A stretch of DNA of 64,000 nucleotides from Isoptericola luteus (GTDB lineage: Bacteria > Actinomycetota > Actinomycetes > Actinomycetales > Cellulomonadaceae). The first letter of the stretch is position 1, and each line of letters starts with the position of its first letter. Location: the NCBI RefSeq assembly GCF_020297055.1, contig NZ_JAIXCQ010000014.1, positions 22,511 through 86,510 on the forward strand. Direction: 5' to 3'. Of this stretch, positions 28,949 to 37,586 are shown one piece after another. A program made the position numbers and the translations under genes. The notes below the pieces were generated by a model that saw only the letters and a list, made by a program, of their open reading frames with translations, was not told where the DNA came from and made no database searches.

Positions 28949-29899
28949 TCAGGGCGTCACGTGCGTGGTGTGCACCACACGCTCGATGACGTGCGCGACG
29001 ACGTCCACGGCCGTGCGCCGCGGTGCGGAGGACGGCTCCAGCAGCACGATCTCGCGCTCCACCACGTCGCGCAGCGTGCTCGTGAACAGGTCGGTGCCGG
29101 GGCGAAGGCCGCGCATCACGGGTGTGGCGAGCGCGACACCGAGGCCCTGGGCCACCAGCGCGAGCGTGGTCGAGGTGTCGTTGACCTCGTGCGCCGCCCT
29201 TGGCTCGAACCCCGCCGCGCGGCACGCCCCGCGCACCGCCGCGCCGTAGTGGGTGCCCGCCGGCGGCAGGATCCACGACAGGTGGGCCACGTCGGCCAGG
29301 TGCAGCCGGTCGGGCAGGTCCGTCGTCGGCGACGACACCAGCGCGAAGCGTTCGGTGCGCAGTGGCCGCAGCACGGTGCCGGCCAGCCGCGGGATGGGTG
29401 CGCGCGGGTAGTCGAGCCCGAGCCCCAGGTCCACGTCGCCGCGCCGCACCGCGGCGGACACGTCGTCGACGGTGAGCTCGAACCCCTCGAGGGTCACGTG
29501 CGGGTACTGATGGGCCAGCTCGGCCACCAGCCTAGGCAGCAGGCTCGCGGCCACCGTCGCGAACGCGCCGAGCCGGACGGTGCCGGCAGCGTCACCCGTC
29601 GCGGCGCGGGCCGCGTCGACCGCGTGGCGCTGGGCGGCGATGAGGGCGTCGGCGCGCTCGGTCAGCGCCTCGCCCGCGTCGGTGAGGACGACCCCGCGGC
29701 CGTGCGCGCGCACCACCTCCGTGCCCAGTGCCCGCGAGAGGGCCGAGAGCTGGTGGGAGACGGCGCCGGTCGTGAAACCGAGGGAGGCGGCCGCCGACGT
29801 CATCGTGCCGTGCTCCGCGAGCGCCACGAGCGCCCGCAGGCCGGACCAGGGCAGGTCACGAGGCGGCAGGTCGCGCAGGTCTCCGGTCGTCGGGCTCAT
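28949..29899 (-). CDS. LysR-family transcriptional regulator
   Basis: LysR-type regulator of 316 residues. The N-terminal winged helix is LRALVALAEHGTMTSAAASL followed by TGAVSHQLSALSRALG. The periplasmic-binding-like effector domain spans about residues 100-300 (TVRLGAFATVAASLLPRLVA). It is divergent from the oxidase-hglS-amaB operon, and its ATG lies 7 nt after a TAGGCT -10, so its transcript is probably leaderless. By position it likely senses a lysine-pathway intermediate and controls the operon from the shared 134-bp intergenic region. The effector is not readable from sequence. Confidence 0.88.
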   Translation of the reverse strand: MSPTTGDLRDLPPRDLPWSGLRALVALAEHGTMTSAAASLGFTTGAVSHQLSALSRALGTEVVRAHGRGVVLTDAGEALTERADALIAAQRHAVDAARAATGDAAGTVRLGAFATVAASLLPRLVAELAHQYPHVTLEGFELTVDDVSAAVRRGDVDLGLGLDYPRAPIPRLAGTVLRPLRTERFALVSSPTTDLPDRLHLADVAHLSWILPPAGTHYGAAVRGACRAAGFEPRAAHEVNDTSTTLALVAQGLGVALATPVMRGLRPGTDLFTSTLRDVVEREIVLLEPSSAPRRTAVDVVAHVIERVVHTTHVTP

Positions 29900-29906
29900 G
29901 CCACCC

Positions 29907-29912
29907 AGCCTA
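29907..29912 (-). promoter_or_regulatory. -10 box of the LysR gene
   Basis: TAGGCT on the minus strand ends 7 nt before the ATG at 29899. The same hexamer and spacing precede dgt, supporting leaderless initiation. Confidence 0.55.
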
Positions 29913-29935
29913 CGACCGTTCAGAAGGTCTGGACG

Positions 29936-29951
29936 GAATCGGCGACGATTC
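29936..29951. promoter_or_regulatory. Candidate LysR operator
   Basis: A perfect inverted repeat GAATCG-GCGA-CGATTC lies in the divergent intergenic region between the LysR gene and the catabolic operon. Its A/T-flanked core fits the loose T-N11-A pattern of LysR sites. It is the only clear dyad in this interval. Confidence 0.45.
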
Positions 29952-30033
29952 TTCGATGGTGCTGGACACTCCCAGGGGCGACGATGGGCGCGGACGGGTC
30001 CGTCGTCGGGCCCGCGCGAGCGAAGGAGGTCGG

Positions 30034-31245
30034 GTGCCGTCCCAGGACCCTCGGGCCGTGCTGCCCCTGCCGGAGCACGCCGGCGTCGTCGTCGTCGGTG
30101 GCGGCGTGATGGGCGCGTCCGTGGCCTTCCACCTCGCCGAGGACGGCGCTGACGTGCTCCTCCTCGAGGGCGGTGACCTCGCGGGCGGCAGCTCCGGCAA
30201 GCCGATCGGCGGCGTGCGGGCGCAGTTCTCCGAGGCGGCCAACATCGAGCTCGGCCGTCGCAGCCTCGAGCTGTTCGAGGGCTTTTCCCGGCGTCCCGGC
30301 GCCGACATCGGCCTGCGCCAGCCCGGCTACCTCTTCGTGCTCCCCACCGACGACGACGTCGAGACCTTCGGGCGGTCCGTCGCCCTGCAGCGCGAGCACG
30401 GCGTCGACGCACGCCTGGTCGGCCTCGCCGAGGCGCGCCGGCTCAACCCCTACCTGGCGTCCACGGGCTACGCGGGCGCTGCCTACGCGCCGCGCGACGG
30501 ATGGGCCCGGCCGGGCGTCGTCGTCGGCGGGTACGCGGGGGCGGCCGAGCGGCTCGGGGCGCGGGTGCGCACCGGCGCGAAGGTGACCGGCATCGAGCCG
30601 CTCGGCACCGACACGCTCGTCACCACCCGCCGAGGCCGGGTGCGCACCCGCGCCCTGGTGCTGTGCGCCGGCGCGTGGTCGCGCCCGCTCGGGGAGCTGG
30701 CCGGGGTCGACCTGCCGGTGGACCCCGTCAAGCGGCAGATCGCGTTCACCGCGCCCGTCCCGCGCCCCGCCGGGATCGGGCCCGCCGGGATCCCGTTCAC
30801 CATCGACTTCGGCAGCACCTACTACCTGCACGACGCCGAGCGGCCGGGCACGCTGCTGCTCGGCGTCGCCGACCCCACGACGCCCGTCGCGTTCGACACC
30901 CGCTACGACCCCGCGTGGGAGGAGTTGCTGCGCGAGGTCGCAGCCCGCTGCACGCCCGCGCTCGCCGACGCACCGCTGGTCGGCGGCTGGGCGGGCCTGT
31001 ACGAGATGACCCCCGACCACGACGCGCTCATCGGCGAGGCCCCGGCCGCGGGAGGGGCGCGCGTGCTGTACGCGTGCGGCTTCTCCGGGCACGGCTTCCT
31101 CCAGGCGCCGGCCGTGGGCGAGGCCGTCGCCGACCTGTACGCCGGGCGCGCCGGCACCCCGGCCGCGCGCGGCGTGGACGTCCGCGCGTTCGCCGCCGAC
31201 CGCTTCGCGGTCGCCGCCGGACGCGCGGAGGTCAACATCATCTGA
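30034..31245 (+). CDS. FAD-dependent amine oxidase/dehydrogenase (DadA/SoxB-like)
   Basis: A 403-residue flavoprotein of the DAO superfamily. It has the Rossmann motif VVVVGGGVMGASVAFHLAED and a GGSSGKPIGGVRAQFSEAAN flavin-site segment. The C-terminal part is YEMTPDHDALIGEAP, then FSGHGFLQAPAVGEAVADLY. Relatives oxidise sarcosine, D-amino acids, saccharopine or L-pipecolate. Because hglS and amaB follow, oxidation of pipecolate (as done by AmaA in Pseudomonas) or of a related lysine intermediate is the most likely role. GAAGGAGGT about 4 nt before the GTG at 30034 fixes the start; an upstream ATG at 29956 would add a poor-quality extension. Confidence 0.85.
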   Translation: MPSQDPRAVLPLPEHAGVVVVGGGVMGASVAFHLAEDGADVLLLEGGDLAGGSSGKPIGGVRAQFSEAANIELGRRSLELFEGFSRRPGADIGLRQPGYLFVLPTDDDVETFGRSVALQREHGVDARLVGLAEARRLNPYLASTGYAGAAYAPRDGWARPGVVVGGYAGAAERLGARVRTGAKVTGIEPLGTDTLVTTRRGRVRTRALVLCAGAWSRPLGELAGVDLPVDPVKRQIAFTAPVPRPAGIGPAGIPFTIDFGSTYYLHDAERPGTLLLGVADPTTPVAFDTRYDPAWEELLREVAARCTPALADAPLVGGWAGLYEMTPDHDALIGEAPAAGGARVLYACGFSGHGFLQAPAVGEAVADLYAGRAGTPAARGVDVRAFAADRFAVAAGRAEVNII

Positions 31246-31273
31246 GTCCCCGCGACCCGAGGAGAACGAACCC

Positions 31274-32632
31274 GTGGACCCGTCCGTGAGCTTCTACGAG
31301 CCCTGGCAGCTGCGCGCAGCCTTCGCCCGGTCCCTGTCCGACATGTACGGGCGCGAGGTGCCCGCGTACACGACGCTGCTGGAGGTGTCGCACGAGGTCA
31401 ACGCCGACGTCGTGCGTGCCCGCGGCGCCGACGCCGAGCGGCTCGGCTCCATCGACCGGGTCACCGCGGAGCGGCACGGCGCCATCCGCGTCGGCACGCC
31501 CGCCGAGATCTCCCAGGTGGCGCGGATCTTCGGCGCCATGGGCATGCACCCCGTCGGGTTCTACGACCTGCGCGACGCCTCCTCGTCGTCCGTGCCGGTC
31601 ATCTCCACCGCGTTCCGGCCCGTCGACCGCGACGAGCTCGCGCGCAACCCCTTCCGCGTGTTCACCTCGATGCTCGTGCCGAGCGACCGGCGGTTCTTCA
31701 GCGCCGACCTGCAGGCGCGGCTCGAGCGGTTCCTCGGCGCCCGCACGCTGTTCGGTCCGGAGCTGCTGGCGCTCGCGGACCGCGCCGAGGCCGACGGCGG
31801 GCTGGCCGCCGCCGACGCCGAGACGTTCCTGCGCCTGGCGACCGCCGCGTTCGAGCTCGGCCGCGAGCCCGTCGACCAGGCGTGGTACCGGGAGCTGGAG
31901 GCCGTCTCGGCCGTGGCGGCCGACATCGGCGGCGTGCCCACCACGCACATCAACCACCTCACGCCGCGGGTGCTCGACATCGACGACCTGTACGCCCGGA
32001 TGGAGGCGCGCGGCATCACGATGATCGACGCCATCCAGGGCCCGCCCCTGTGGGAGGGGCCCGACGTGCTGCTGCGGCAGACGTCGTTCCGCGCGCTCGC
32101 CGAGCCGCGCACCTTCCGCACGCCCGACGGCGAGGTCGTGCAGGACTCGCTGCGCGTGCGGTTCGGCGAGGTCGAGGCGCGTGGCATCGCGCTCACGCGG
32201 CCCGGCCGGGCCCGCTACGACGCCGCGATCACGCAGGGCGCCACCCCCGAGGTCTGGCGCGAGTCCTTCCCCGACACCGAGGCGGGCCTCGTCGAGCAAG
32301 GGCTGGCGTACTTCACCTACGAGGTGTCCGACGCCGGTGCGGGGCTCGCGGGGATCACCCGCGAGCCGGTCGTCTACGAGGACTTCCTGCCGCGCTCGGC
32401 CGCCGGCATCTTCCAGTCCAACCTCACGGAGGAAGGCACCAAGGACGCCAGCCAGTCCGGCGAGGACCGCGACGCCGACTGGTTGTCCGGCGCCGTCGGG
32501 CGCGACCTGCACGACCCGTTCGACCTCTACGCCGCGCAGGTCGCGGCGTCGCGCGACCGCGCGGCGTCCGACCTCGGCGTCGACCCCCACCAGCTCGAGA
32601 ACGTCCCCACCGGCGAGGGAGCCCAGGCATGA
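31274..32632 (+). CDS. hglS: 2-oxoadipate dioxygenase/decarboxylase (HglS, DUF1338)
   Basis: The 452-residue protein matches the DUF1338/YdcJ family. In Pseudomonas putida the HglS enzyme converts 2-oxoadipate to D-2-hydroxyglutarate in D-lysine breakdown, using a single non-haem iron. The family landmarks are LLEVSHEVN with His near residue 40, VGFYDLRDASSSSVPVIS, RVFTSMLVPSDRRFF, and the metal-site TTHINHLTPRVLDID near residues 215-228. The GTG start has GAGGAGA about 9 nt upstream. The stop overlaps the amaB ATG by 4 bp (ATGA). Position between an FAD oxidase and an ALDH7 strongly supports a lysine/2-aminoadipate catabolic operon. Confidence 0.9.
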   Translation: MDPSVSFYEPWQLRAAFARSLSDMYGREVPAYTTLLEVSHEVNADVVRARGADAERLGSIDRVTAERHGAIRVGTPAEISQVARIFGAMGMHPVGFYDLRDASSSSVPVISTAFRPVDRDELARNPFRVFTSMLVPSDRRFFSADLQARLERFLGARTLFGPELLALADRAEADGGLAAADAETFLRLATAAFELGREPVDQAWYRELEAVSAVAADIGGVPTTHINHLTPRVLDIDDLYARMEARGITMIDAIQGPPLWEGPDVLLRQTSFRALAEPRTFRTPDGEVVQDSLRVRFGEVEARGIALTRPGRARYDAAITQGATPEVWRESFPDTEAGLVEQGLAYFTYEVSDAGAGLAGITREPVVYEDFLPRSAAGIFQSNLTEEGTKDASQSGEDRDADWLSGAVGRDLHDPFDLYAAQVAASRDRAASDLGVDPHQLENVPTGEGAQA

Positions 32633-34188
32633 CCACCACCGACACCACCACCCCGCTCACCACCACCCCGCTCACCACCGAGCTGCGCACCGCCGCGGCG
32701 GCAGCGCTGGACCGCCTCGGCGTCGAGGTGCCCGCGGCACCCGACGGCGGCGGCCTGGCCGTCGTCTCGCCGCTGAGCGGCGAGGTCGTCGCCACCCTCC
32801 CGGAGGCCGGCGCGGCCGACGTCGACGCCGCGGTCACGGCCGCCGCGGAGGCCTTCCGCACGTGGCGCTCGGTGCCCGGCCCGGTGCGCGGCGCCGTCGT
32901 GAAGCGGCTCGGGGAGCTGCTCACCGAGCACAAGGCGGACCTCGCCGAGCTCGTCACGCTCGAGGCGGGCAAGATCACCTCCGAGGCGCTCGGCGAGGTG
33001 CAGGAGATGATCGACGTCTGCGACCTCGCCGTCGGCCTCTCGCGCACGCTCGGCGGGCGGACGATGCCGTCGGAGCGGCCCGGCCACCGGCTCATGGAGC
33101 AGTGGCACCCGCTCGGCGTGGTCGGCGTGGTCAGCGCGTTCAACTTCCCGGTCGCGGTGTGGTCGTGGAACACCGCCGTGGCTCTCGTGTGCGGGGACAC
33201 CGTCGTGTGGAAGCCGAGCGAGAAGACGCCGCTGAGCGCGCTCGCGTCGAACGCGCTGCTGCAGCGCGCGCTCGTCGAGGCCGGCTTCCCCGAGGCCGTG
33301 AGCAGCGTCGTCATCGGTGGGCGCGACGCGGGGGAGGCGCTCGTGGCCGACCGCCGCGTCGCGCTGCTGTCCGCGACCGGCTCCGAACGGATGGGCCAGC
33401 AGGTGGCCCCCGCGGTCGCAGCGCGCGGCGGGCGCTACCTCCTGGAGCTCGGAGGCAACAACGCGGCCGTCGTCGCGCCGTCCGCGGACCTGGACCTGGC
33501 CGTGCGGGGCATCGTGTTCGCCGCCGTCGGCACGGCCGGGCAGCGGTGCACCTCCATGCGCCGGCTCATCGTGCACTCGTCGGTCGTCGACGACGTCGTC
33601 GCCCGCCTCGAGCGTGCGTACACCGGGCTGCCGATCGGTGACCCGCGGGCCGAGGGCACGCTCGTCGGACCGCTCACGGACGCCGCCTCCCGCGACCGCA
33701 TGCTCGCCGCGCTCCAGGAGGCGCGGGCCGACGGCGGCACGGTCGTCGTCGGCGGCGGCGCGGTCGAGGTGGACGGCGCGCCCGGGGCCGCGTACGTGGC
33801 GCCCGCCGTCGTGCGCATGCCCGCGCAGACCGCCGTCGTGCAGCGCGAGACGTTCGCGCCGATCCTCTACGTGATGTCGTATGAGACGCTCGACGAGGCG
33901 ATCGCGATGCACAACGACGTCCCGCAGGGGCTGAGCAGCGCCATCTTCACGCTCGACGGCCGGGAGGCCGAGACCTTCCTGTCCGAGGCGGGGTCCGACT
34001 GCGGCATCGTCAACGTCAACATCGGCACCTCCGGCGCGGAGATCGGCGGCGCGTTCGGCGGCGAGAAGTCCACGGGCGGCGGGCGCGAGTCCGGCTCCGA
34101 CTCGTGGAAGCAGTACATGCGCCGCGCCACGAACACGGTGAACTACTCCACGGAGCTGCCCCTGGCGCAGGGCGTCACCTTCGGCTGA
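32629..34188 (+). CDS. amaB: Aldehyde dehydrogenase, ALDH7 family (2-aminoadipate semialdehyde dehydrogenase)
   Basis: NAD-dependent aldehyde dehydrogenase of 519 residues. Its closest pattern is the antiquitin/AmaB group, which oxidises 2-aminoadipate 6-semialdehyde/piperideine-6-carboxylate to 2-aminoadipate. Visible are VGVVSAFNFPVAVWSWN, the NAD-binding WKPSEKTPLSALA, the catalytic Glu in LLELGGNNAAVV, the catalytic Cys in AGQRCTSMRRL, and FGGEKSTGGGRESGSDSWK, the ALDH7 C-terminal signature. The N-terminus carries a Thr-rich low-complexity stretch made by an imprecise 15-bp repeat. It is coupled to hglS by ATGA. Confidence 0.9.
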   Translation: MTTTDTTTPLTTTPLTTELRTAAAAALDRLGVEVPAAPDGGGLAVVSPLSGEVVATLPEAGAADVDAAVTAAAEAFRTWRSVPGPVRGAVVKRLGELLTEHKADLAELVTLEAGKITSEALGEVQEMIDVCDLAVGLSRTLGGRTMPSERPGHRLMEQWHPLGVVGVVSAFNFPVAVWSWNTAVALVCGDTVVWKPSEKTPLSALASNALLQRALVEAGFPEAVSSVVIGGRDAGEALVADRRVALLSATGSERMGQQVAPAVAARGGRYLLELGGNNAAVVAPSADLDLAVRGIVFAAVGTAGQRCTSMRRLIVHSSVVDDVVARLERAYTGLPIGDPRAEGTLVGPLTDAASRDRMLAALQEARADGGTVVVGGGAVEVDGAPGAAYVAPAVVRMPAQTAVVQRETFAPILYVMSYETLDEAIAMHNDVPQGLSSAIFTLDGREAETFLSEAGSDCGIVNVNIGTSGAEIGGAFGGEKSTGGGRESGSDSWKQYMRRATNTVNYSTELPLAQGVTFG

Positions 34189-34202
34189 CCTCGCCATGTG
34201 CT

Positions 34203-34258
34203 GTGAGCGGGCGTTTGGCCCGGTTCGCTCCGCGGAACCGGGCCGAACGCCCGCTCAC
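34203..34258 (+). terminator. Long hairpin terminating the lysine-catabolic operon
   Basis: Two 24-nt arms (34203-34226 and 34235-34258) pair throughout, with a single G-U wobble, around an 8-nt loop. The hairpin starts 14 bp after the amaB stop. No T-run follows. It resembles the GC-rich intergenic palindromes elsewhere in this window. Confidence 0.75.
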
Positions 34259-34321
34259 ACGCCCGGTGACGGCCCGGTGGCGGCGTGACGAAGACAACCG
34301 CAGCAGGGCTGCGACGTTTGC

Positions 34322-34327
34322 GACAAT
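34322..34327 (+). promoter_or_regulatory. -10 box of dusB
   Basis: GACAAT ends 7 nt before the GTG at 34335. It overlaps the alternative ATG at 34326, which therefore could not lie on the transcript. Confidence 0.5.
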
Positions 34328-34334
34328 GGATGAC

Positions 34335-35546
34335 GTGACCTCCACCCTCGAACCCGTCAGCACGCCGGCCGCCGCGGCGCGTGTGCTGCCGCCGCTGCAG
34401 ATCGGTCCGATCACCGTGGACACCCCCGTGGTGCTCGCGCCGATGGCAGGCGTCACGAACCGGGCGTTCCGCACCCTGTGCCGCGAGGCGGGGGCGTCCC
34501 AGGGCTTCGACCCCGGCCTGTACGTGGCCGAGATGGTGACCAGCCGGGCCCTGGTCGAGCGCAACGCCGAGTCGCTGCGCATCGTCACGTTCGGCGCCGA
34601 CGAGACACCGCGCTCGGCACAGGTGTACGGCGTCGACCCGGCGACCGTCGGCGAGGCGGTGCGGATCATCGCGTCCGAGGACCGCGCCGATCACGTCGAC
34701 CTCAACTTCGGCTGCCCCGTGCCCAAGGTGACGCGCAAGGGCGGGGGCGCCGCGCTGCCCTGGAAGCGGCAGCTGTTCACCGACATCGTGCGCGCCGCCG
34801 TCGACGCCGCCGCGCCGCACGGCGTGCCCGTGACCGTGAAGATGCGCAAGGGCATCGACGACGACCACCTGACATACCTCGAGGCCGGCAGGATCGCGGA
34901 GTCCCTCGGGGTGGCGGCCGTCGCGCTGCACGCCCGCACGGCGGCCGAGCACTATTCCGGCACGGCGGACTGGACCGCGATCGCGCGGCTCAAGGAGGCC
35001 GTGCGGACGGTCCCGGTGCTCGGCAACGGCGACATCTGGGCGGCCGAGGACGCCGTGCGGATGGTGCGCGAGACCGGCGTCGACGGCGTGGTCGTCGGAC
35101 GCGGGTGCCAGGGGCGGCCGTGGCTGTTCGCGGACCTCGCCGCCGCGTTCCACGGCTCCGACGTGCGCGTGCGCCCCGGCCTGCGCGAGGTCGCCGACAC
35201 CATCGACCGGCACGGCCGGCTCATGGTGGACTACTTCGACGGTGACGAGGGCAAGGGCGTGCGCGACCTGCGCAAGCACATGGCCTGGTACCTCAAGGGC
35301 TACCCGGTGGGCGGCGAGGTGCGGCGCGAGCTGGCGCTGGTGTCGTCCCTCGCCGAGCTGCGCGAGCGGCTGGACGGTCTCGACCTGACCCTGCCCTACC
35401 CGGGCGAGGGCGCCGAGGGCCCGCGCGGTCGCGCCGGTTCGCCCAAACAGCCCCACCTGCCCTACGGGTGGTTGGACTCGCGCGAGCTCGACGCCGAGTT
35501 CGAGGAGAAGCTGCGCGAGGCCGAGCTGAGCGTCAGCGGCGGTTGA
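34335..35546 (+). CDS. dusB: tRNA-dihydrouridine synthase, DusB-like
   Basis: FMN-dependent enzyme of 403 residues that reduces uridine to dihydrouridine in tRNA D-loops. The TIM barrel shows VVLAPMAGVTNRAFRTLC, the catalytic cysteine in DLNFGCPVPKVTRKGGG, VTVKMRKGIDDDHL, VAAVALHARTAAEHYSG, NGDIWAAEDA, and GVVVGRGCQGRPW. The helical tRNA-binding C-terminus includes RKHMAWYLKGYPVGGE. The GTG at 34335 sits 7 nt behind a GACAAT -10 and is preferred; the ATG at 34326 is an alternative adding three residues. It is followed by a repeat cluster and a convergent alpha-glucosidase. Confidence 0.94.
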   Translation: MTSTLEPVSTPAAAARVLPPLQIGPITVDTPVVLAPMAGVTNRAFRTLCREAGASQGFDPGLYVAEMVTSRALVERNAESLRIVTFGADETPRSAQVYGVDPATVGEAVRIIASEDRADHVDLNFGCPVPKVTRKGGGAALPWKRQLFTDIVRAAVDAAAPHGVPVTVKMRKGIDDDHLTYLEAGRIAESLGVAAVALHARTAAEHYSGTADWTAIARLKEAVRTVPVLGNGDIWAAEDAVRMVRETGVDGVVVGRGCQGRPWLFADLAAAFHGSDVRVRPGLREVADTIDRHGRLMVDYFDGDEGKGVRDLRKHMAWYLKGYPVGGEVRRELALVSSLAELRERLDGLDLTLPYPGEGAEGPRGRAGSPKQPHLPYGWLDSRELDAEFEEKLREAELSVSGG

Positions 35547-35560
35547 CCCGGCACCACCCC

Positions 35561-35687
35561 CGCCGAGATAGAGAGGTCCCCCCGCCGAGATAGAGAGGTC
35601 CGACCTCTCTATCTCGACGGGGGACCTCTCTATCTCGGCACCCGGGGGTCTCTATCTCGGCGGGGGTGGTGCTCTATCTCGGCGGAG
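35561..35687. repeat. Cluster of six copies of a 16-19-bp palindrome-forming repeat
   Basis: The unit CGCCGAGATAGAGAGGTCC occurs forward at 35561-35579 and 35583-35601. It is inverted at about 35602-35619, 35621-35640, 35645-35663 and 35669-35687. Copies two and three form a hairpin with 15-bp perfect arms around one base. It fills the gap between the convergent dusB and GH13 genes and may act as a bidirectional terminator. The same unit recurs at 63944-63980. Confidence 0.9.
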
Positions 35688-35690
35688 GGG

Positions 35691-37493
35691 TCAGCCGCGG
35701 AGCCAGACGGTCGTGTCCTGCGGGACGCGGGTCTGCGGGTCGGCCGAGCGGTCGGTGACGACCGGGCCGGACGCCATCAGCACCTCGACACCGCGGGGGA
35801 GCAGCACCGGGTCGGCACCGAGGTTGGTCAGCACCGTGACGGTGCCGTGCTCTCCCTCGTTGCGGAACGCGATGACGTGCTCGTCCTCGGCCCAGGCGTC
35901 GAGCCACGCGAGGTTGCCGTGGCCCAGGCCCTCGGCCCGGCGCGTGACCAGCGCCGCCCGGTACATCTCGAACGTCGAGTCCTCGACGCCGTACTGGGCG
36001 TCCGCGGCGTAGCGCGCGAACGACTCGGGCTGCGGCAGCCAGGGCTCGCCCGCGGTCCCGAACCCGAAGCCGGGAGCCTCGGCGGACCACGGCAGCGGCA
36101 CGCGGCAGCCGTCACGACCCGCCTCGGTGCCGCCGGTGCGGAAGAACGCCGGGTCCTGACGCACCTCGGCCGGCAGCGCGGTGTGCTCGGGCAGGCCGAG
36201 CTCCTCGCCCTGGTAGAGGTAGGCCGAGCCCGGCAGGCCCAGCATGAGCAGCGTGGCGGCACGGGCGCGGTGCAGGCCGAGCGCCTCGTCGGGCTGCGGG
36301 TCGGTGGCGAAGACGCCGTTGACCTTCACCGACGGGTCGGTGGAGCCGAGCCGCGACGGGTGGCGCACCACGTCGTGGTTGGACAGCACCCAGGTGGTGG
36401 GCGCGCCGACCTCGTCGTTGGCCCGGTAGGAGGCGGCGATGACGGTGCGCAGGGGCGCGGCCTGCCAGCCGGTGGTGAGGAACGAGAAGTTGAACGCCTG
36501 GTGCATCTCGTCGGGGCGCACGTAGCGGGCGAGCCGGCTCAGCGGCTCGACCCACGCCTCGGCGACCAGCGCACGGTCGCCGTCGTAGGCGGCCAGCACC
36601 TGGTGCCACTCGCGGTAGATCTCGTGCACGCCGTCCTGGTCGAACATGGGGCCGGCGTTGCTGGCGCCGGTGGAGCCGTCCTCGGGCGCGCCCGGCTCGA
36701 CGTCGTCCGCGACCTCGTCGCTCGACCCGGCGACCATCTCGACGTGGCCGTCCCAGTCGGGCAGGCCGTCGGCCTTGACCATGCCGTGGGCGACGTCGAT
36801 GCGGAAGCCGTCGACGCCGCGGTCCAGCCAGAAGCGCAGCACGTCGACGAACTCGGCGCGCACCTCGGGGCGGGTCCAGTCGAGGTCGGGCTGGGAGGAG
36901 TCGAACAGGTGCAGGTACCACTGCGGTCCCTGCTCGCCGTCGTCCTCGCGGGGCGCGAGCCGCGTCCACGCGGGCCCGCCGAAGATCGACTGCCAGTTGT
37001 TCGGCGGCTCGTCGCCGCCCGGTCCGCGGCCGTCGCGGAAGATGTACCGCTCGCGCTCGGGGGAGCCGGGAGCGGCGGCCAGCGCCTGCTGGAACCAGGC
37101 GTGCTGGTCGGAGGTGTGGTTGGGCACCAGGTCGACGATGACGCGCATGCCGCGCGCGTGGGCGCCGGCGAGCATCGTGTCGAAGTCGGCGAGGGTGCCG
37201 AACAGGGGGTCGACGTCGCGGTAGTCGGAGACGTCGTAGCCGGCGTCCTTCTGCGGGGACCGGTAGAACGGGGAGAGCCAGATCGCGTCGACGCCGAGCG
37301 TCCCGAGGTGGTCGAGACGCGACGTGATGCCGGCGAGGTCGCCGATGCCGTCGCCGTTCCCGTCTGCGAAGGACCTCGGGTAGACCTGGTAGATGACGGC
37401 ATCGCGCCACCACTCGCGAGCGGCGTCGCTGCCCGCGTGCACGACGTGGGTGCTGCGGAGGGCGGCGGGGACGGCGGTCTGGCTGGAGGTCAT
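35691..37493 (-). CDS. GH13 alpha-glucosidase/oligo-1,6-glucosidase
   Basis: A 600-residue cytoplasmic alpha-amylase-family enzyme (no signal peptide). The sequence IYQVYPRSFADGNGDGIGDL is typical of GH13 oligosaccharide-cleaving glucosidases. The conserved regions are VDLVPNHTSD, the nucleophile in GFRIDVAHGM, the acid/base in LVAEAWVE, and VLSNHDVVRH. It would hydrolyse maltose or maltodextrins brought in by the MalEFG-like importer. AGGAAG lies 6 nt before the ATG. A LacI-type operator sits just upstream, next to the regulator gene transcribed in the same direction. Confidence 0.92.
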   Translation of the reverse strand: MTSSQTAVPAALRSTHVVHAGSDAAREWWRDAVIYQVYPRSFADGNGDGIGDLAGITSRLDHLGTLGVDAIWLSPFYRSPQKDAGYDVSDYRDVDPLFGTLADFDTMLAGAHARGMRVIVDLVPNHTSDQHAWFQQALAAAPGSPERERYIFRDGRGPGGDEPPNNWQSIFGGPAWTRLAPREDDGEQGPQWYLHLFDSSQPDLDWTRPEVRAEFVDVLRFWLDRGVDGFRIDVAHGMVKADGLPDWDGHVEMVAGSSDEVADDVEPGAPEDGSTGASNAGPMFDQDGVHEIYREWHQVLAAYDGDRALVAEAWVEPLSRLARYVRPDEMHQAFNFSFLTTGWQAAPLRTVIAASYRANDEVGAPTTWVLSNHDVVRHPSRLGSTDPSVKVNGVFATDPQPDEALGLHRARAATLLMLGLPGSAYLYQGEELGLPEHTALPAEVRQDPAFFRTGGTEAGRDGCRVPLPWSAEAPGFGFGTAGEPWLPQPESFARYAADAQYGVEDSTFEMYRAALVTRRAEGLGHGNLAWLDAWAEDEHVIAFRNEGEHGTVTVLTNLGADPVLLPRGVEVLMASGPVVTDRSADPQTRVPQDTTVWLRG

Positions 37494-37543
37494 CGAGGCT
37501 TCCTCACCTGGTCGGTCGGCACGGCACGGTGGTTCGACCCTCG

Positions 37544-37571
37544 AGTGTATGCGTTGCTGCAACGTTTGCAG
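37544..37571 (-). promoter_or_regulatory. GH13 promoter with LacI-type operator
   Basis: The 15-bp dyad CTGCAACGTTTGCAG (37557-37571; arms CTGCAA/TTGCAG) lies between the regulator and the glucosidase. On the minus strand a possible -10 TACACT (37544-37549) follows it by 7 bp, so a bound repressor would block the promoter. The half-site TGCAA is shared with the malE operator. Confidence 0.7.
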
Positions 37572-37586
37572 AAACGGGGGGACCGA

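Noticed and set aside
34326..34328. ATG at 34326 as the dusB start
   Set aside because: It overlaps the GACAAT hexamer that is correctly placed as -10 for the GTG at 34335. It is kept as an alternative only.
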